DNA of 64,000 nt from Pacificibacter marinus. Its GTDB lineage: Bacteria; Pseudomonadota; Alphaproteobacteria; Rhodobacterales; Rhodobacteraceae. The notes below the pieces were generated by a model. That model ran no database searches and was not told the DNA's origin. It saw only the letters and a program-made list of their open reading frames with translations. Below, piece after piece: positions 24,794-33,688 of this stretch (position 1 is its first letter; every line of letters starts with the position of its first letter). The DNA lies in contig NZ_JAHKPK010000039.1 in the NCBI RefSeq assembly GCF_018860665.1, forward strand, positions 1 through 64,000, written 5' to 3'. Made by a program: the position numbers and the translations under genes.

Positions 24794-25614
24794 TTATTGA
24801 TGCGCATCAGCATTTTTGGAAGGTATCGCGTGGGGACTATAGCTTTCCGCGCCAAGATGATCTGCTCTTGTACCGTGATTTTCTGCCGCAGGATCTGGTC
24901 GCCCATTTGCACGATGCAGGTGTTGCCGCGACAATAGTCGTTCAGGCAACTGAAACCATTACTGAAACAGAGTTTCTGTTGAGATTGGCTCAAAGGTCGC
25001 CGTTTATTGTCGGAGTGATTGGATGGTGCGATCTACGCGATGGCGTTAAAGCGAATGCCCAGTTTCAATCCTTGTTGGCACAGGGCCCTCTTGTTGGCAT
25101 TCGCCCCATGCTGCAGGCCCATAATGATGCGAGTTGGCTATTAAGCGATGATGCCCGTCCAGGACTTAACGCGATGGTTGCGATGGGGCTCTCCTTTGAT
25201 GCCCTTGTCGATGTCCGACACCTAGACGTTATTGATCGGCTGGCAACAATAATCCCGAACTTGCGCATCATCGTGAATCATTTGGCAAAGCCTTGGCGGA
25301 ATGTAGACCAATTCGACGATTGGCAAAATGGGATGCGACGTTTGTCCCGTCATTCCAATTGCTGGGTAAAACTATCTGGAGTTCCGGCGATGGATGTCGA
25401 TCCTGAAAATGGCATCACTGCGAAATCCTTGATCGATTTTGCGGTAAAAATGTTTGGCACCGAACGGTTGGTATGGGGGAGTGATTGGCCGGTGTCCAAT
25501 CGACAGGGAGTATATCGCGATAGTTTACAGATCATTCATGACCACGTGGATACCGGTGCGCGGCGCGCGGTTTTCAGCGGCAATGCGAAGAACGCCTACA
25601 AGTTGAAGCTGTAG
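24790..25614 (+). CDS. Amidohydrolase-family sugar lactonase
   Basis: The 274-residue protein is an Amidohydro_2 TIM-barrel hydrolase. The first metal motif HQH is in MIIDAHQHFW, a central His is in IIVNHLAKPW, and the C-terminal Asp is in VWGSDWPVSN. The family includes L-fucono-1,5-lactonase and L-rhamnono-lactonase. It overlaps the dehydrogenase gene by four bases and precedes a mutarotase gene, so it most likely hydrolyses the aldonolactone to the acid that the enolase-family dehydratase (17456) then uses. Confidence 0.82.
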   Translation: MIIDAHQHFWKVSRGDYSFPRQDDLLLYRDFLPQDLVAHLHDAGVAATIVVQATETITETEFLLRLAQRSPFIVGVIGWCDLRDGVKANAQFQSLLAQGPLVGIRPMLQAHNDASWLLSDDARPGLNAMVAMGLSFDALVDVRHLDVIDRLATIIPNLRIIVNHLAKPWRNVDQFDDWQNGMRRLSRHSNCWVKLSGVPAMDVDPENGITAKSLIDFAVKMFGTERLVWGSDWPVSNRQGVYRDSLQIIHDHVDTGARRAVFSGNAKNAYKLKL

Positions 25615-25673
25615 CATCAAAATCAAGCTTTCAGCGGATGACGGAGTAATTTGTAACTGAAAGGATAGTGACA

Positions 25674-26018
25674 ATGTCAAACAACCTGATCCGTATCGGA
25701 TCCGCCGTCGGAATTCGCCCTGAGCACGTGGAACCCTATCGTAAACTTCACCAGAATGTCTGGCCAGAGGTTAAGCAATCGTTGGCGGAACGAAATATCC
25801 AAAATTATTCGATCTTTTATCTCGAACAGTTGAACGTGATGTTTTCCTATTCAGAATATACAGGAACGGATCGTGATGCCGACAATCGCAAACAACAAGA
25901 GGACCCGCGTGTTCAAGAGTGGCTGCAAACGTGTCGCCAATATCAAACACCCTTGTTAAATGGGCGCAATATGGGAAAGGTTTGGCAGCCTTTACCTATG
26001 TTTTTTCATCAAGATTGA
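25674..26018 (+). CDS. L-rhamnose/L-fucose mutarotase (RhaM family)
   Basis: The 114-residue protein belongs to the dimeric alpha-beta barrel mutarotase family that interconverts sugar anomers. The active-site stretch PYRKLHQNVWPEV with Tyr and His is plain near residues 22-34, and the ending ends in the usual hydrophobic WQPLPMFFH. Length (104-115 in the family) fits. RBS AAGGA lies upstream of ATG 25674. It is the last gene of the operon and supports a 6-deoxyhexose as the substrate, since RhaM and the related fucose enzymes act on these. Confidence 0.85.
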   Translation: MSNNLIRIGSAVGIRPEHVEPYRKLHQNVWPEVKQSLAERNIQNYSIFYLEQLNVMFSYSEYTGTDRDADNRKQQEDPRVQEWLQTCRQYQTPLLNGRNMGKVWQPLPMFFHQD

Positions 26019-26725
26019 CTGCTAATCTCGTTAAGATGGATGGTGATGGATACGAGCGGTCACAGCATCGCAGTATAGAAATTGGATTTAAGAACGGTGG
26101 TCATGACTAGAGCGCGGTCTAAGGATGTGCAGAAAAAAAATCAGTGATTTAGCGTTCTTTAGGCCGGCTTCGCCATGTTTTTGAAAGGCATCGTGCCACT
26201 GATAGAAGCTAGATTTCCCACCCCTGAAATATCGGCATGCGTTACGGGCATTACGGCTTGATCTCGCCCCGTGAACGTTGCGGTCTCTCAACTGTTCAAC
26301 GTCGAAAGACCCACGCCAAATCTGATGAAACTTGGGGGCGTGTTTGGCCACTTGTAACCGCCATCAGCACAGCATCACGCCGGAACGTGTCTGTGTATCT
26401 TGTTGCCATTCCATATTTCCTTCATAGCAAACATTGCCCGAAAGAGACCGGAACTAAACCACGACAAGACCCGTTTTAGTGTTCTTCACTCGTGGGCGCC
26501 AAGTGGATTCTACAATCTTATACGAGTCGATGGCCAAATCACCCACAAACATCGACGCCCCACTAGACACCCAATCCCCCCTCTGATACTCCCCAGCAAT
26601 CTTGTGGCCATAGATTCGTTCTGTGGCCTCTCGATATTTGAATTTGGGCACCTACGGGGGCCTACACACAGACCGATCAGGGAAACCTGAACATAAGGTC
26701 ACAAAGCAAACGGAAGACAGAAACT
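26019..26725. other. 700-base junction region with IS debris
   Basis: No intact gene is seen. It separates the sugar operon from rplB and contains the transposase scrap at 26139-26262. A 65-codon minus-strand frame at 26454-26651 has no family resemblance and I leave it uncalled. The last 30 bases before rplB contain a purine-rich leader but no clear promoter that I can place. Confidence 0.5.
26139..26262 (-). pseudogene. Transposase helix-turn-helix fragment
   Basis: The minus strand reads RNACRYFRGGKSSFYQWHDA followed by FQKHGEAGLKNAK. This is the N-terminal helix-turn-helix of IS481/IS3-like transposases, where ACRxFGxxRSSFYRWxxAF and HGEAGLxNxKP are typical. The catalytic DDE domain is absent. 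It marks an IS-related break immediately upstream of the ribosomal block. Confidence 0.55.
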
Positions 26726-27565
26726 ATGGCACTAAAGTCGTACAAACCAACGACGCCTGGCCAGCGCGGGCTGGTTCTGATCGACCGTTCGGAGCTTTGG
26801 AAAGGACGTCCAGTTAAATCTCTCACTGAGGGTTTGACGAAAAAGGGCGGCCGGAACAACACCGGACGGATCACGATGCGTCGCATCGGCGGGGGCGCAA
26901 AGCGTCTTTACCGCATCGTCGATTTCAAGCGTAATAAATTTGATGTTCCAGCGACTGTAGAACGGATCGAATATGACCCGAACCGCACCGCGTTCATCGC
27001 ACTGATCAAATACGAAGACGGCGAGCAAGCTTACATCATCGCTCCTCAGCGTCTTGCAGTTGGTGACAAAGTCATCGCATCTGCTAAAGCTGACGTGAAG
27101 CCTGGTAACGCTATGCCGTTCTCCGGTCTCCCCATCGGTACCATCGTACACAACGTTGAGATGAAACAGGGCAAAGGCGGCCAGATCGCTCGTGCTGCTG
27201 GTACATACGCTCAATTCGTTGGCCGTGACGGTGGCTACGCTCAGATTCGCCTTTCTTCTGGTGAGTTGCGCATGGTTCGTCAAGAATGCATGGCAACGGT
27301 TGGCGCAGTTTCCAACCCTGACAATTCGAACCAAAACCTTGGTAAAGCCGGCCGTAACCGCCACAAGGGCATCCGCCCATCCGTACGTGGTGTTGTTATG
27401 AACCCGATCGATCACCCTCACGGTGGTGGTGAAGGTCGTACATCTGGTGGTCGTCACCCAGTGACACCATGGGGTAAGCCGACTAAAGGCGCGAAAACGC
27501 GTAAAAACAAAGGGACAGATAAACTTATTATCCGCTCCCGTCATGCTCGGAAGAAGGGTCGCTAG
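26726..27565 (+). CDS. rplB: Ribosomal protein L2
   Basis: The 279-residue protein is the conserved 50S subunit protein next to the peptidyl transferase centre. The C-terminal loop [19 protein letters not shown] holds the invariant His region. Length is normal. Codon use is markedly biased to highly expressed codons (cgt, gct, aac), unlike the flanking metabolic genes. It is the first ribosomal gene in the window; rpsJ, rplC, rplD and rplW, normally upstream, are absent and replaced by IS debris. Confidence 0.97.
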   Translation: MALKSYKPTTPGQRGLVLIDRSELWKGRPVKSLTEGLTKKGGRNNTGRITMRRIGGGAKRLYRIVDFKRNKFDVPATVERIEYDPNRTAFIALIKYEDGEQAYIIAPQRLAVGDKVIASAKADVKPGNAMPFSGLPIGTIVHNVEMKQGKGGQIARAAGTYAQFVGRDGGYAQIRLSSGELRMVRQECMATVGAVSNPDNSNQNLGKAGRNRHKGIRPSVRGVVMNPIDHPHGGGEGRTSGGRHPVTPWGKPTKGAKTRKNKGTDKLIIRSRHARKKGR

Positions 27566-27568
27566 AAT

Positions 27569-27847
27569 ATGGCACGTTCTGTCTGGAAAGGCCCATTTGT
27601 GGACGCGTACGTCCTCAAGAAAGCCGAGAAAGCTCGTGAGTCCGGTCGTAACGAGGTCATCAAGATCTGGTCACGCCGCTCAACAATTTTGCCTCAGTTC
27701 GTTGGTCTCACCTTTGGTGTGTACAACGGCCGTAAGCACATTCCTGTAAACGTCACAGAAGACATGATTGGTCAAAAGTTTGGTGAGTATTCACCAACTC
27801 GCACCTACTACGGTCACGCTGCAGACAAAAAAGCGAAACGGAAATAA
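27569..27847 (+). CDS. rpsS: Ribosomal protein S19
   Basis: The 92-residue protein of the 30S head binds 16S rRNA with S13. Conserved parts are [10 protein letters not shown] at the N-terminus and [20 protein letters not shown] in the middle. It follows rplB by three bases and is followed by rplV after three, the standard S10-operon order. Confidence 0.97.
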   Translation: MARSVWKGPFVDAYVLKKAEKARESGRNEVIKIWSRRSTILPQFVGLTFGVYNGRKHIPVNVTEDMIGQKFGEYSPTRTYYGHAADKKAKRK

Positions 27848-27850
27848 GTC

Positions 27851-28231
27851 ATGGGTAAGGTATCAAATCCCCGCCGCGTGGCCGACAACGAAGCAATGGC
27901 GAAAACGCGCATGCTCCGTACGTCTCCGCAAAAGCTCAACCTCGTTGCTCAGATGATCCGCGGTAAGAAAGTCGACAAGGCCCTCACAGACCTGACGTTT
28001 TCTAACAAGCGTATTGCAGCAGATGTGAAGAAATGTCTTCAGTCCGCGATTGCCAATGCTGAAAACAACCACAATCTTGACGTCGATGAACTCATCGTTG
28101 CTGAAGCTTGGGTTGGCAAAAACTTGACGATGAAACGTGGTCGCCCACGTGCGCGTGGTCGTTTTGGCAAAATCTTGAAGCCATTCGCTGAAATCACCAT
28201 CAAGGTGCGCCAAGTTGAGGAGCAAAGCTAA
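27851..28231 (+). CDS. rplV: Ribosomal protein L22
   Basis: The 126-residue protein lines the ribosomal exit tunnel through its beta-hairpin, here around [18 protein letters not shown]. The typical NAENNHNLD segment is present. Its stop codon overlaps the rpsC start by one base (TAATG), indicating translational coupling. Confidence 0.97.
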   Translation: MGKVSNPRRVADNEAMAKTRMLRTSPQKLNLVAQMIRGKKVDKALTDLTFSNKRIAADVKKCLQSAIANAENNHNLDVDELIVAEAWVGKNLTMKRGRPRARGRFGKILKPFAEITIKVRQVEEQS

Positions 28232-28938
28232 TGGGTCATAAAGTCAATCCAATCGGCATGCGTTTGCAAATCAACCGCACTTGGGACAGCCGCTGGTACG
28301 CAGAATCCAAAGATTTCGGTAATCTTCTTCTTGAAGATATCAAAATCCGCGAATTCGTTAAAGAAGAGTGCAAGCAAGCTGGTATCTCTCGCGTGATCAT
28401 CGAACGTCCACACAAAAAATGCCGTGTGACAGTTCACACTGCACGTCCTGGTGTGATCATCGGTAAAAAAGGCGCAGACATCGAAACACTTCGCAAGAAG
28501 ATCGCTTCCATGACTGCTTCTGAATTGCACCTCAACATCGTTGAAGTTCGCAAGCCAGATCTTGACGCCGCTCTTGTTGCTGAGTCTATCGCTCAACAGC
28601 TGGAACGTCGTGTGTCTTTCCGCCGCGCTATGAAGCGTTCGGTTCAGAACACAATGCGTCAGGGTGCTCTTGGTATCCGTGTAAACGTTGCTGGCCGTCT
28701 TGGCGGCGCGGAAATCGCGCGTACTGAATGGTACCGCGAAGGTCGCGTTCCGTTGCACACTTTGCGTGCGGACATCGATTACGCAGCTTTCGAAGCTATG
28801 ACTGCTTACGGCATCATCGGCATCAAAGTTTGGATCTTCAAAGGCGAGATCATGGAACACGATCCTCAGGCTCGTGACCGTCGTCTCGAAGAAGCCCAAC
28901 AAGGTCCGGCGCCCCGTGGCGACCGCGGCCGTCGCTAA
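28231..28938 (+). CDS. rpsC: Ribosomal protein S3
   Basis: The 235-residue protein of the 30S mRNA entry site has a type II KH domain with the GKKG loop at residues 78-81 and the C-terminal domain [14 protein letters not shown]. The tail is rich in Arg, Gly and Pro ([20 protein letters not shown]), as in other alphaproteobacteria. Length and order are normal. Confidence 0.97.
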   Translation: MGHKVNPIGMRLQINRTWDSRWYAESKDFGNLLLEDIKIREFVKEECKQAGISRVIIERPHKKCRVTVHTARPGVIIGKKGADIETLRKKIASMTASELHLNIVEVRKPDLDAALVAESIAQQLERRVSFRRAMKRSVQNTMRQGALGIRVNVAGRLGGAEIARTEWYREGRVPLHTLRADIDYAAFEAMTAYGIIGIKVWIFKGEIMEHDPQARDRRLEEAQQGPAPRGDRGRR

Positions 28939-28951
28939 GGAGATCTGATAA

Positions 28952-29365
28952 ATGCTTCAGCCAAAGCGTACGAAATTTCGCAAGATGCACAAAGGCAGCA
29001 TCAAAGGTCTCGCCAAAGGCGGGTCTGATCTGAATTTTGGTACATACGGTCTTAAAGCCGTTGAACCAGAACGTGTTACAGCACGTCAGATCGAAGCTGC
29101 TCGTCGTGCAATGACACGCCACATGAAACGCCAAGGCCGCGTTTGGATCCGCATCTTCCCAGATGTACCGGTCACATCCAAACCGACCGAAGTGCGTATG
29201 GGTAAAGGTAAAGGCTCTGTTGATTACTGGGCATGCAAGGTCAAACCTGGCCGCGTTATGTTCGAAATCGACGGCGTTGGTGAAGACGTTGCGCGTGAGG
29301 CCCTGCGCCTTGCTGCAATGAAATTGCCTGTCAAAACCCGCACCGTGGTGCGCGAAGACTGGTAA
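28952..29365 (+). CDS. rplP: Ribosomal protein L16
   Basis: The 137-residue 50S protein helps place tRNA in the A and P sites. [15 protein letters not shown] and [14 protein letters not shown] are hallmark segments. AGGAG precedes the start. Unlike the usual arrangement, rpmC does not follow directly: a strong terminator and five unrelated genes (3.4 kb) intervene. Confidence 0.97.
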   Translation: MLQPKRTKFRKMHKGSIKGLAKGGSDLNFGTYGLKAVEPERVTARQIEAARRAMTRHMKRQGRVWIRIFPDVPVTSKPTEVRMGKGKGSVDYWACKVKPGRVMFEIDGVGEDVAREALRLAAMKLPVKTRTVVREDW

Positions 29366-29414
29366 AGGTCGACGGGTGCCCTCGGGCACTCTTCGCTACC
29401 AAGTCTAACAGTAT

Positions 29415-29444
29415 AAAAAGCCCCGCTTCGTAGCGGGGCTTTTT
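29415..29444 (+). terminator. Rho-independent terminator after rplP
   Basis: A seven-base GC stem (ccccgct / agcgggg) with a tcgt loop is flanked by A and T runs (aaaaag / cttttt). It lies 50 bases after the rplP stop and would end the first half of the ribosomal transcript. Confidence 0.92.
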
Positions 29445-29746
29445 GCTTTCGGGTCTCTTTGTCAAATCTGATACAACCTGACCGAAAAGTAGAGCCGCGT
29501 AGTTTGTTCTGAATTGTATTTGAATGTAGGGAGGTAAACACGCCAAACATCCGCGATGTTTTACGTGTTTTAAACTTTATGCGTTTTCCAGTTTACATGT
29601 TTTAAAGGTGTGCCTGACGCTTAACCGCCCACCAAGCAAGCAGTCCATTGACTGCCTGCGCTTTCGCTAAGGGATTTCCCCGCCAAGGCTTGATCCCGCG
29701 CGCAACACAGGCCATATCCGCTCTGACACGTAACAGGAGCACACAG

Positions 29747-30529
29747 ATGCGCGCGCAGATTGCAGATATTCTCGATCGGTCTTTGACCCAAAATATCATC
29801 ATGGGCGTGATCTTATTCAATGCTGTGATTTTGGGGTTGGAAACCTCCGATGCCGCCATGGCACGAGCAGGGGGGCTGATCCATGCACTCGACATCGCTT
29901 GCCTGACAATTTTCGTGATCGAGATCGCCGCCAAAATCTATGCCCGCCGTTTGGCTTTTTTCAAATCGGGCTGGGGTCTGTTCGATTTGGCCATCGTTGG
30001 CATTTCGCTTTTGCCTTTTGCCCAAGGTCTGGCCGTGCTGCGTGCCCTGCGCATCTTTCGACTGCTGCGGGTCATATCGGTCGTGCCGTCGTTGCGCCGC
30101 GTGGTCGAGGCTTTCATCATGGCGCTGCCCGGTATGGCGTCAGTGTTTTTCCTGACAGGGATCATTTTCTATATCGGGTCCGTGATGGCGACCAAACTTT
30201 ACGGTGACACCTTTCCCGAATGGTTCGGTACTTTAAGCCGTTCGCTCTATTCCCTGTTCCAAATCATGACGCTGGAAAGCTGGTCCATGGGCATCGTGCG
30301 CCCTGTGATGGATGTGCACCCGCAAGCATGGATGTTTTTTATCCCCTTCATCTTGGTCACAGCCTTTGCGGTGATGAACCTCGTTGTCGGTCTGATCGTC
30401 AACTCCATGCAAGACGCCCACGCCGAAGAAGCCAACGCCACAACACAAGAACACCGTGATGAACTGATGGCGCGTCTGGAGCGGATTGAGCGGGCACTGA
30501 GCGGTTCAAATCAAGACAGGTCGTCTTAG
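29747..30529 (+). CDS. Bacterial voltage-gated sodium channel (NaChBac/NavAb family)
   Basis: The 260-residue protein is a one-repeat, six-helix voltage-gated channel that works as a homotetramer in the inner membrane. The S4 voltage sensor (residues 96-119) carries spaced arginines in LRALRIFRLLRVISVVPSLRR. The selectivity filter TLESWSM at residues 175-181 is identical to that of NavAb, and the pore helices SLYSLFQIM and the S6 stretch FAVMNLVVGLIVNSM fit. A C-terminal coiled-coil-like segment (EHRDELMARLERIERAL) ends the protein. The ATG at 29747 has CAGGAG upstream; an extension to 29648 has no family support. About 300 bases separate it from the rplP terminator; the region shows nothing else clear. 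Confidence 0.9.
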   Translation: MRAQIADILDRSLTQNIIMGVILFNAVILGLETSDAAMARAGGLIHALDIACLTIFVIEIAAKIYARRLAFFKSGWGLFDLAIVGISLLPFAQGLAVLRALRIFRLLRVISVVPSLRRVVEAFIMALPGMASVFFLTGIIFYIGSVMATKLYGDTFPEWFGTLSRSLYSLFQIMTLESWSMGIVRPVMDVHPQAWMFFIPFILVTAFAVMNLVVGLIVNSMQDAHAEEANATTQEHRDELMARLERIERALSGSNQDRSS

Positions 30530-30837
30530 GACCAAATCAGAGCAGCGCCAAGGGTCGTTGCGAGCGTCAGACCGATCACAAACGAGATACGCTTCGAGCC
30601 GAAAAGAGCTTCGCCGTACAGTGCGACCATGCCATGAACGAGCCCCGCCAGAAGCAAGATAGGAACCCACGCCGCGATATTTGAGCCTTTGAAGGCAAGG
30701 CCAACAAGGGTAGCAAGTGATAATCCGAAGAAAATGGTTATGAACGTCCAACGCCAAAGGGGGTGCCTCGGGTCTTCTTTCTTGCCGTAGATCAAATGAG
30801 CAAGAAGATGGACAATGAATTCAAGAATAAAATCCAT
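30526..30837 (-). CDS. Small membrane protein, unknown function
   Basis: The 103-residue protein has three or four hydrophobic segments (residues 30-50, 55-75, 80-100) after a short amphipathic N-terminus (MDFILEFIVHLLAHLIYGKK). The charged stretch EDPRHPLWRW may be cytoplasmic. Its last codons overlap the 3' end of the channel gene by four bases, convergently. I do not recognise a named family. Confidence 0.6.
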   Translation of the reverse strand: MDFILEFIVHLLAHLIYGKKEDPRHPLWRWTFITIFFGLSLATLVGLAFKGSNIAAWVPILLLAGLVHGMVALYGEALFGSKRISFVIGLTLATTLGAALIWS

Positions 30838-30868
30838 TTTGCTCTCTAACTTGGGCGCGGATCGTTAC

Positions 30869-31489
30869 TCACGACCACTTATAATTAAAGCTCACCGAAA
30901 TGCGGTGATCTTCTGACATATTCATCGGCACTTCATGGCGCAGCCAGCTTTCCCAGAGCAATACATCACCGACCTCTGGTTTGACGTAGACGAAGTTTTT
31001 CATTTCTTTGCGCGCGTCTTTGGTGCGGGGTGGGGCGGCCATCATCATGGCGTGGCGGGGGTCTTCGAGTTTCAGGGCAGAGGCACCTTCGGGCATTGCG
31101 ACGTAAGTGGTGCCAGAGATCACAGAATGCGGGTGGATATGCGCCGAATGCGCGCCGCCTTCGGGCAGGATGTTGATCCAGATGTCTTCCAGTACCAGCT
31201 TGCGGTCATCCAGATCGAACTGCAAATCGGCGGCAAAAGCGGCGACATGTTGATCCAGACTGTCGGTGATGTCTTTGAAAATCGGAAAGCGCCACGCAAG
31301 GTCTGTCAGGGAGGCATAGCTGGTGTAGCCAGCAAAATCATTGGCCTCACACCAGTCTTGGCCCGCCTCGTCATCCTCGGCAATCGAAAGGCAAGAATTT
31401 TCCAACTCGTCTGCATCCACAGGCGTGCCAAATTCGGACAGGGCAGCGCGATAAAGCCGGGTGACGAAAAGGGATGAGATGTCGGGCAT
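30869..31489 (-). CDS. Putative 2-oxoglutarate-Fe(II) oxygenase (TIGR02466-like)
   Basis: The 206-residue protein resembles the TIGR02466 family of predicted 2OG-Fe(II) dioxygenases. A double-stranded beta-helix is suggested by WINILPEGGAHSAHIHPHSV (His cluster near residues 110-117, ending in GTTYVAMPEG) and by the C-terminal metal and co-substrate segment LLWESWLRHEVP to HRISVSFNYKWS. The substrate is unknown. It is transcribed away from bacterioferritin, whose promoter region it shares. Confidence 0.65.
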   Translation of the reverse strand: MPDISSLFVTRLYRAALSEFGTPVDADELENSCLSIAEDDEAGQDWCEANDFAGYTSYASLTDLAWRFPIFKDITDSLDQHVAAFAADLQFDLDDRKLVLEDIWINILPEGGAHSAHIHPHSVISGTTYVAMPEGASALKLEDPRHAMMMAAPPRTKDARKEMKNFVYVKPEVGDVLLWESWLRHEVPMNMSEDHRISVSFNYKWS

Positions 31490-31591
31490 GATGTGATCCT
31501 CAAAATTGGGAATGCCAAAGGCATTTTCTCACATCGCATGTGTGTGAAAAAAGTGCAATCATGGGGTGAAAACTTGCGGTAGGTCACTATA

Positions 31592-31606
31592 TTAGAATCA
31601 TTCTAA
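31592..31606. promoter_or_regulatory. Irr/ICE-type iron box upstream of bacterioferritin
   Basis: TTAGAA-tca-TTCTAA is a perfect palindrome that matches the iron control element bound by the haem-responsive regulator Irr in Rhizobiales and Rhodobacterales (TTTAGAA-n3-TTCTAAA). It lies 40 bases upstream of the bacterioferritin start codon. Repression under low iron is the expected outcome. Confidence 0.7.
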
Positions 31607-31646
31607 CTTATGCCTCCCCAAAGGCGACTCGAAAGGACGTAACGCT

Positions 31647-32132
31647 ATGAACAACGACACGACATTGAAAAACCTCAATACGGCGCTTCAAATGGAACTG
31701 ACTGCGGCGCATCAGTATCAGCTTCATGCTCATGTACTCGATGATTGGGGATTGGACAAACTGGCCGAAAAGATGCGTGAAGAGTTCGCAGAAGAGACCG
31801 AACATTCGAATCTGTTCCTTGAGCGTATGTTCGAGCTTGGCGGCGCGCCTGAAATGGCCTTTGCCTCAACACCAAAGATCGCGACCTCTTTGAAAGATAT
31901 GTTCAACATGGACTTGGTTGATGAACGCGCCGCAACGGATTTTTATACGAAGGCCGCAAAATCGGCTTACGAAGCTGGCGATTTGAAGTCTAAGGCGCTT
32001 TTTGAGTCTATTGCGATTGACGAAGTTGGCCACCAAAGCTGGCTAGAACTGCAGATCAGCTTGCTTGATCGTATTGGCGAGCAAAACTATGCGTCCAAAT
32101 ATGTGTCAGCAGCCGGGTCTGACCAAGAGTGA
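31647..32132 (+). CDS. bfr: Bacterioferritin
   Basis: The 161-residue four-helix-bundle protein stores iron as a 24-mer. Ferroxidase ligands are visible as Glu in MELTAAHQYQLH, EETEH near residues 51-55, and DEVGHQSW near 126-133. The haem-binding Met can be sought near residue 57, but I read FLERMFELGG there. The Irr-type box upstream indicates iron control. Its downstream hairpin ends the transcript. It lies inside the interruption of the ribosomal operon. Confidence 0.9.
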   Translation: MNNDTTLKNLNTALQMELTAAHQYQLHAHVLDDWGLDKLAEKMREEFAEETEHSNLFLERMFELGGAPEMAFASTPKIATSLKDMFNMDLVDERAATDFYTKAAKSAYEAGDLKSKALFESIAIDEVGHQSWLELQISLLDRIGEQNYASKYVSAAGSDQE

Positions 32133-32151
32133 TCCGCCAAGTGATCGAAAC

Positions 32152-32220
32152 AGCAAAACCTCTCCCGCACTGTTCACGCATTTCACAGCAAAGTGAGTGC
32201 AGGGCGGGGGAGGTTTTGCT
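32152..32220 (+). terminator. Long stem-loop after bacterioferritin gene
   Basis: Arms of 21 bases, agcaaaacctctcccgcact(g) and its reverse complement ending in ggaggttttgct, pair with only two mismatches around a loop of 27 bases. The stem includes A and T runs at its base, so it may stop transcription in both directions. It ends 11 bases before the next start codon. Confidence 0.6.
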
Positions 32221-32231
32221 ATACTGAACAG

Positions 32232-32597
32232 ATGAAACAATTAGCTCCTATTCTGCTCAGCCTTGTCTTTATACCTGTTCAGCAGCTGTGGGCCGACGCC
32301 CCTGTGGTTGAAGCTGCGAGTGCCTCTGCGCAAAATGGCGCTTGGCGTTTTGATGTGACCCTGTCCCACCCTGATACTGGATGGGATCACTACGCTGATG
32401 GATGGCGCGTGCTTGATATGCAGGGTGAGGAACTGGGCTTGCGTGTTTTGACCCACCCCCATGAGCATGAACAGCCGTTCACGCGGTCGCTGTCTGGTGT
32501 GATGATTGCTGAGGGGGTGACGCAGGTTCAAATCCAAGCCCGCGACACTCAAAGCGGCTGGGCCGAAGAGACCTATGTTGTGATCTTGCCGGATTGA
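32232..32597 (+). CDS. Exported hypothetical protein
   Basis: The 121-residue product has a signal peptide (MKQLAPILLSLVFIPVQQLW, cleavage after about ADA, residue 23) and a small beta-rich mature domain with FDVTLSHPDTGWDHYADGWR and a His-rich loop THPHEHEQPF. Such a His cluster could bind metal, but that is inference. The start at 32232 was chosen because the signal peptide begins there. I do not recognise the family by name. Confidence 0.6.
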   Translation: MKQLAPILLSLVFIPVQQLWADAPVVEAASASAQNGAWRFDVTLSHPDTGWDHYADGWRVLDMQGEELGLRVLTHPHEHEQPFTRSLSGVMIAEGVTQVQIQARDTQSGWAEETYVVILPD

Positions 32598-32628
32598 TCA
32601 CAGCTCGGCAGAAAGCCCGATCTTTCCC

Positions 32629-32657
32629 TTGCTATGACGTTGCATCCCCCCTATAGA
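32629..32657 (+). promoter_or_regulatory. Sigma-70-type promoter for second ribosomal block
   Basis: TTGCTA (32629-32634) and TATAGA (32652-32657) are separated by 17 bases and lie 108 bases upstream of rpmC. A new promoter is needed here because the terminator after rplP and four unrelated transcripts cut the operon. Confidence 0.5.
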
Positions 32658-32765
32658 AGCACATCGCTCGAACCCCGTTAGGGGATTCGTGTGTTTTGAC
32701 ATTACCCACCAGACCCTGGGTGACCCTAACGGGGGCCCACTGGTGCTTAGGAAAAGGATAAGGCT

Positions 32766-32966
32766 ATGAACGCCGACGAACTGCGCGCCAAAACGCCAGA
32801 CCAGCTTCGCGAAGAGCTGGCAAACAACAAAAAAGAGTCTTTCAACCTGCGCTTTCAACAAGCAACTGGTCAGCTCGAAAACACCGTTCAAATCCGTAAA
32901 GCGCGCCGTGCAGCTGCACGTGTGAAAACGATTTTGAACGAAAAAGCCGCAGCTGCGGCTGAGTAA
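32766..32966 (+). CDS. rpmC: Ribosomal protein L29
   Basis: The 66-residue two-helix protein sits at the exit tunnel where the signal recognition particle and trigger factor dock. [20 protein letters not shown] and [18 protein letters not shown] are typical. AAAAGGATAAG precedes the start. It is the first gene of the second ribosomal block. Confidence 0.95.
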   Translation: MNADELRAKTPDQLREELANNKKESFNLRFQQATGQLENTVQIRKARRAAARVKTILNEKAAAAAE

Positions 32967-32980
32967 GAGGAGCTGAGACT

Positions 32981-33208
32981 ATGCCAAAACGTATCCTTTC
33001 TGGTGTTGTGACATCTAACCAAAACGAGCAAACAATCACTGTTTCCGTTGAGCGTCGCTTCAAACACCCAGTTCTGAAAAAGACCATTCGTAAGTCCAAA
33101 AAATACCGGGCGCACGATGAGACAAACCAATTCAACGTAGGCGATACGGTCCGTATTCAGGAATGTGCACCTAAGTCGAAAACCAAGCGTTGGGAAGCTC
33201 TCGTATAA
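32981..33208 (+). CDS. rpsQ: Ribosomal protein S17
   Basis: The 75-residue OB-fold protein of the 30S body binds 16S rRNA helix 11. [20 protein letters not shown] and [18 protein letters not shown] are the conserved stretches. It follows rpmC by 14 bases. Confidence 0.95.
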   Translation: MPKRILSGVVTSNQNEQTITVSVERRFKHPVLKKTIRKSKKYRAHDETNQFNVGDTVRIQECAPKSKTKRWEALV

Positions 33209-33319
33209 GCGATCGATTTTAACGCAAGTTGAAATCGGTTGTGCGGGACTAACTCAGCATAATCGAAACCCTGGGGATCCACGCCGCTGCAGGCAGCCCC
33301 AAAGGTCGGGAGAAACCAC

Positions 33320-33688
33320 ATGATCCAGATGCAGACCAATCTGGATGTAGCTGACAACAGCGGCGCTCGCCGTGTTCAGTGCATCAAGGTTCTCGGCGGT
33401 TCACACCGTCGTTACGCGTCAGTGGGTGACATCATCGTAGTATCGGTGAAAGAAGCCATTCCACGCGGCCGTGTGAAAAAAGGGGACGTGCGTAAAGCCG
33501 TCGTCGTTCGCACAGCAAAACAAGTTCGTCGTGAAGACGGCACAGCAATCAAATTTGACAGCAACGCTGCTGTGATTTTGAACAACAGCAACGAGCCAGT
33601 GGGTACACGTATCTTTGGCCCAGTTGTTCGCGAATTGCGTGCGAAAAACTTTATGAAGATCATCTCACTCGCGCCGGAGGTGCTGTAA
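33320..33688 (+). CDS. rplN: Ribosomal protein L14
   Basis: The 122-residue protein forms part of the subunit interface. [20 protein letters not shown] and [15 protein letters not shown] are hallmarks. GGGAGAAACC lies upstream. Its stop overlaps the rplX start (TAATG). Confidence 0.97.
   Translation: MIQMQTNLDVADNSGARRVQCIKVLGGSHRRYASVGDIIVVSVKEAIPRGRVKKGDVRKAVVVRTAKQVRREDGTAIKFDSNAAVILNNSNEPVGTRIFGPVVRELRAKNFMKIISLAPEVL

Noticed and set aside
26454-26651. 65-codon minus-strand frame upstream of rplB
   Set aside because: No recognisable domain, lies among IS debris and is antisense to the expected leader of rplB. Kept only as part of the intergenic note.
26732-27544. 270-codon open frame opposite rplB, with similar long frames opposite rpsC (28228-28902) and rplE/rplX (33822-34667)
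   Set aside because: They are exact antisense shadows of highly expressed ribosomal genes with strong codon bias. No family resemblance, no ribosome binding sites and implausible composition.
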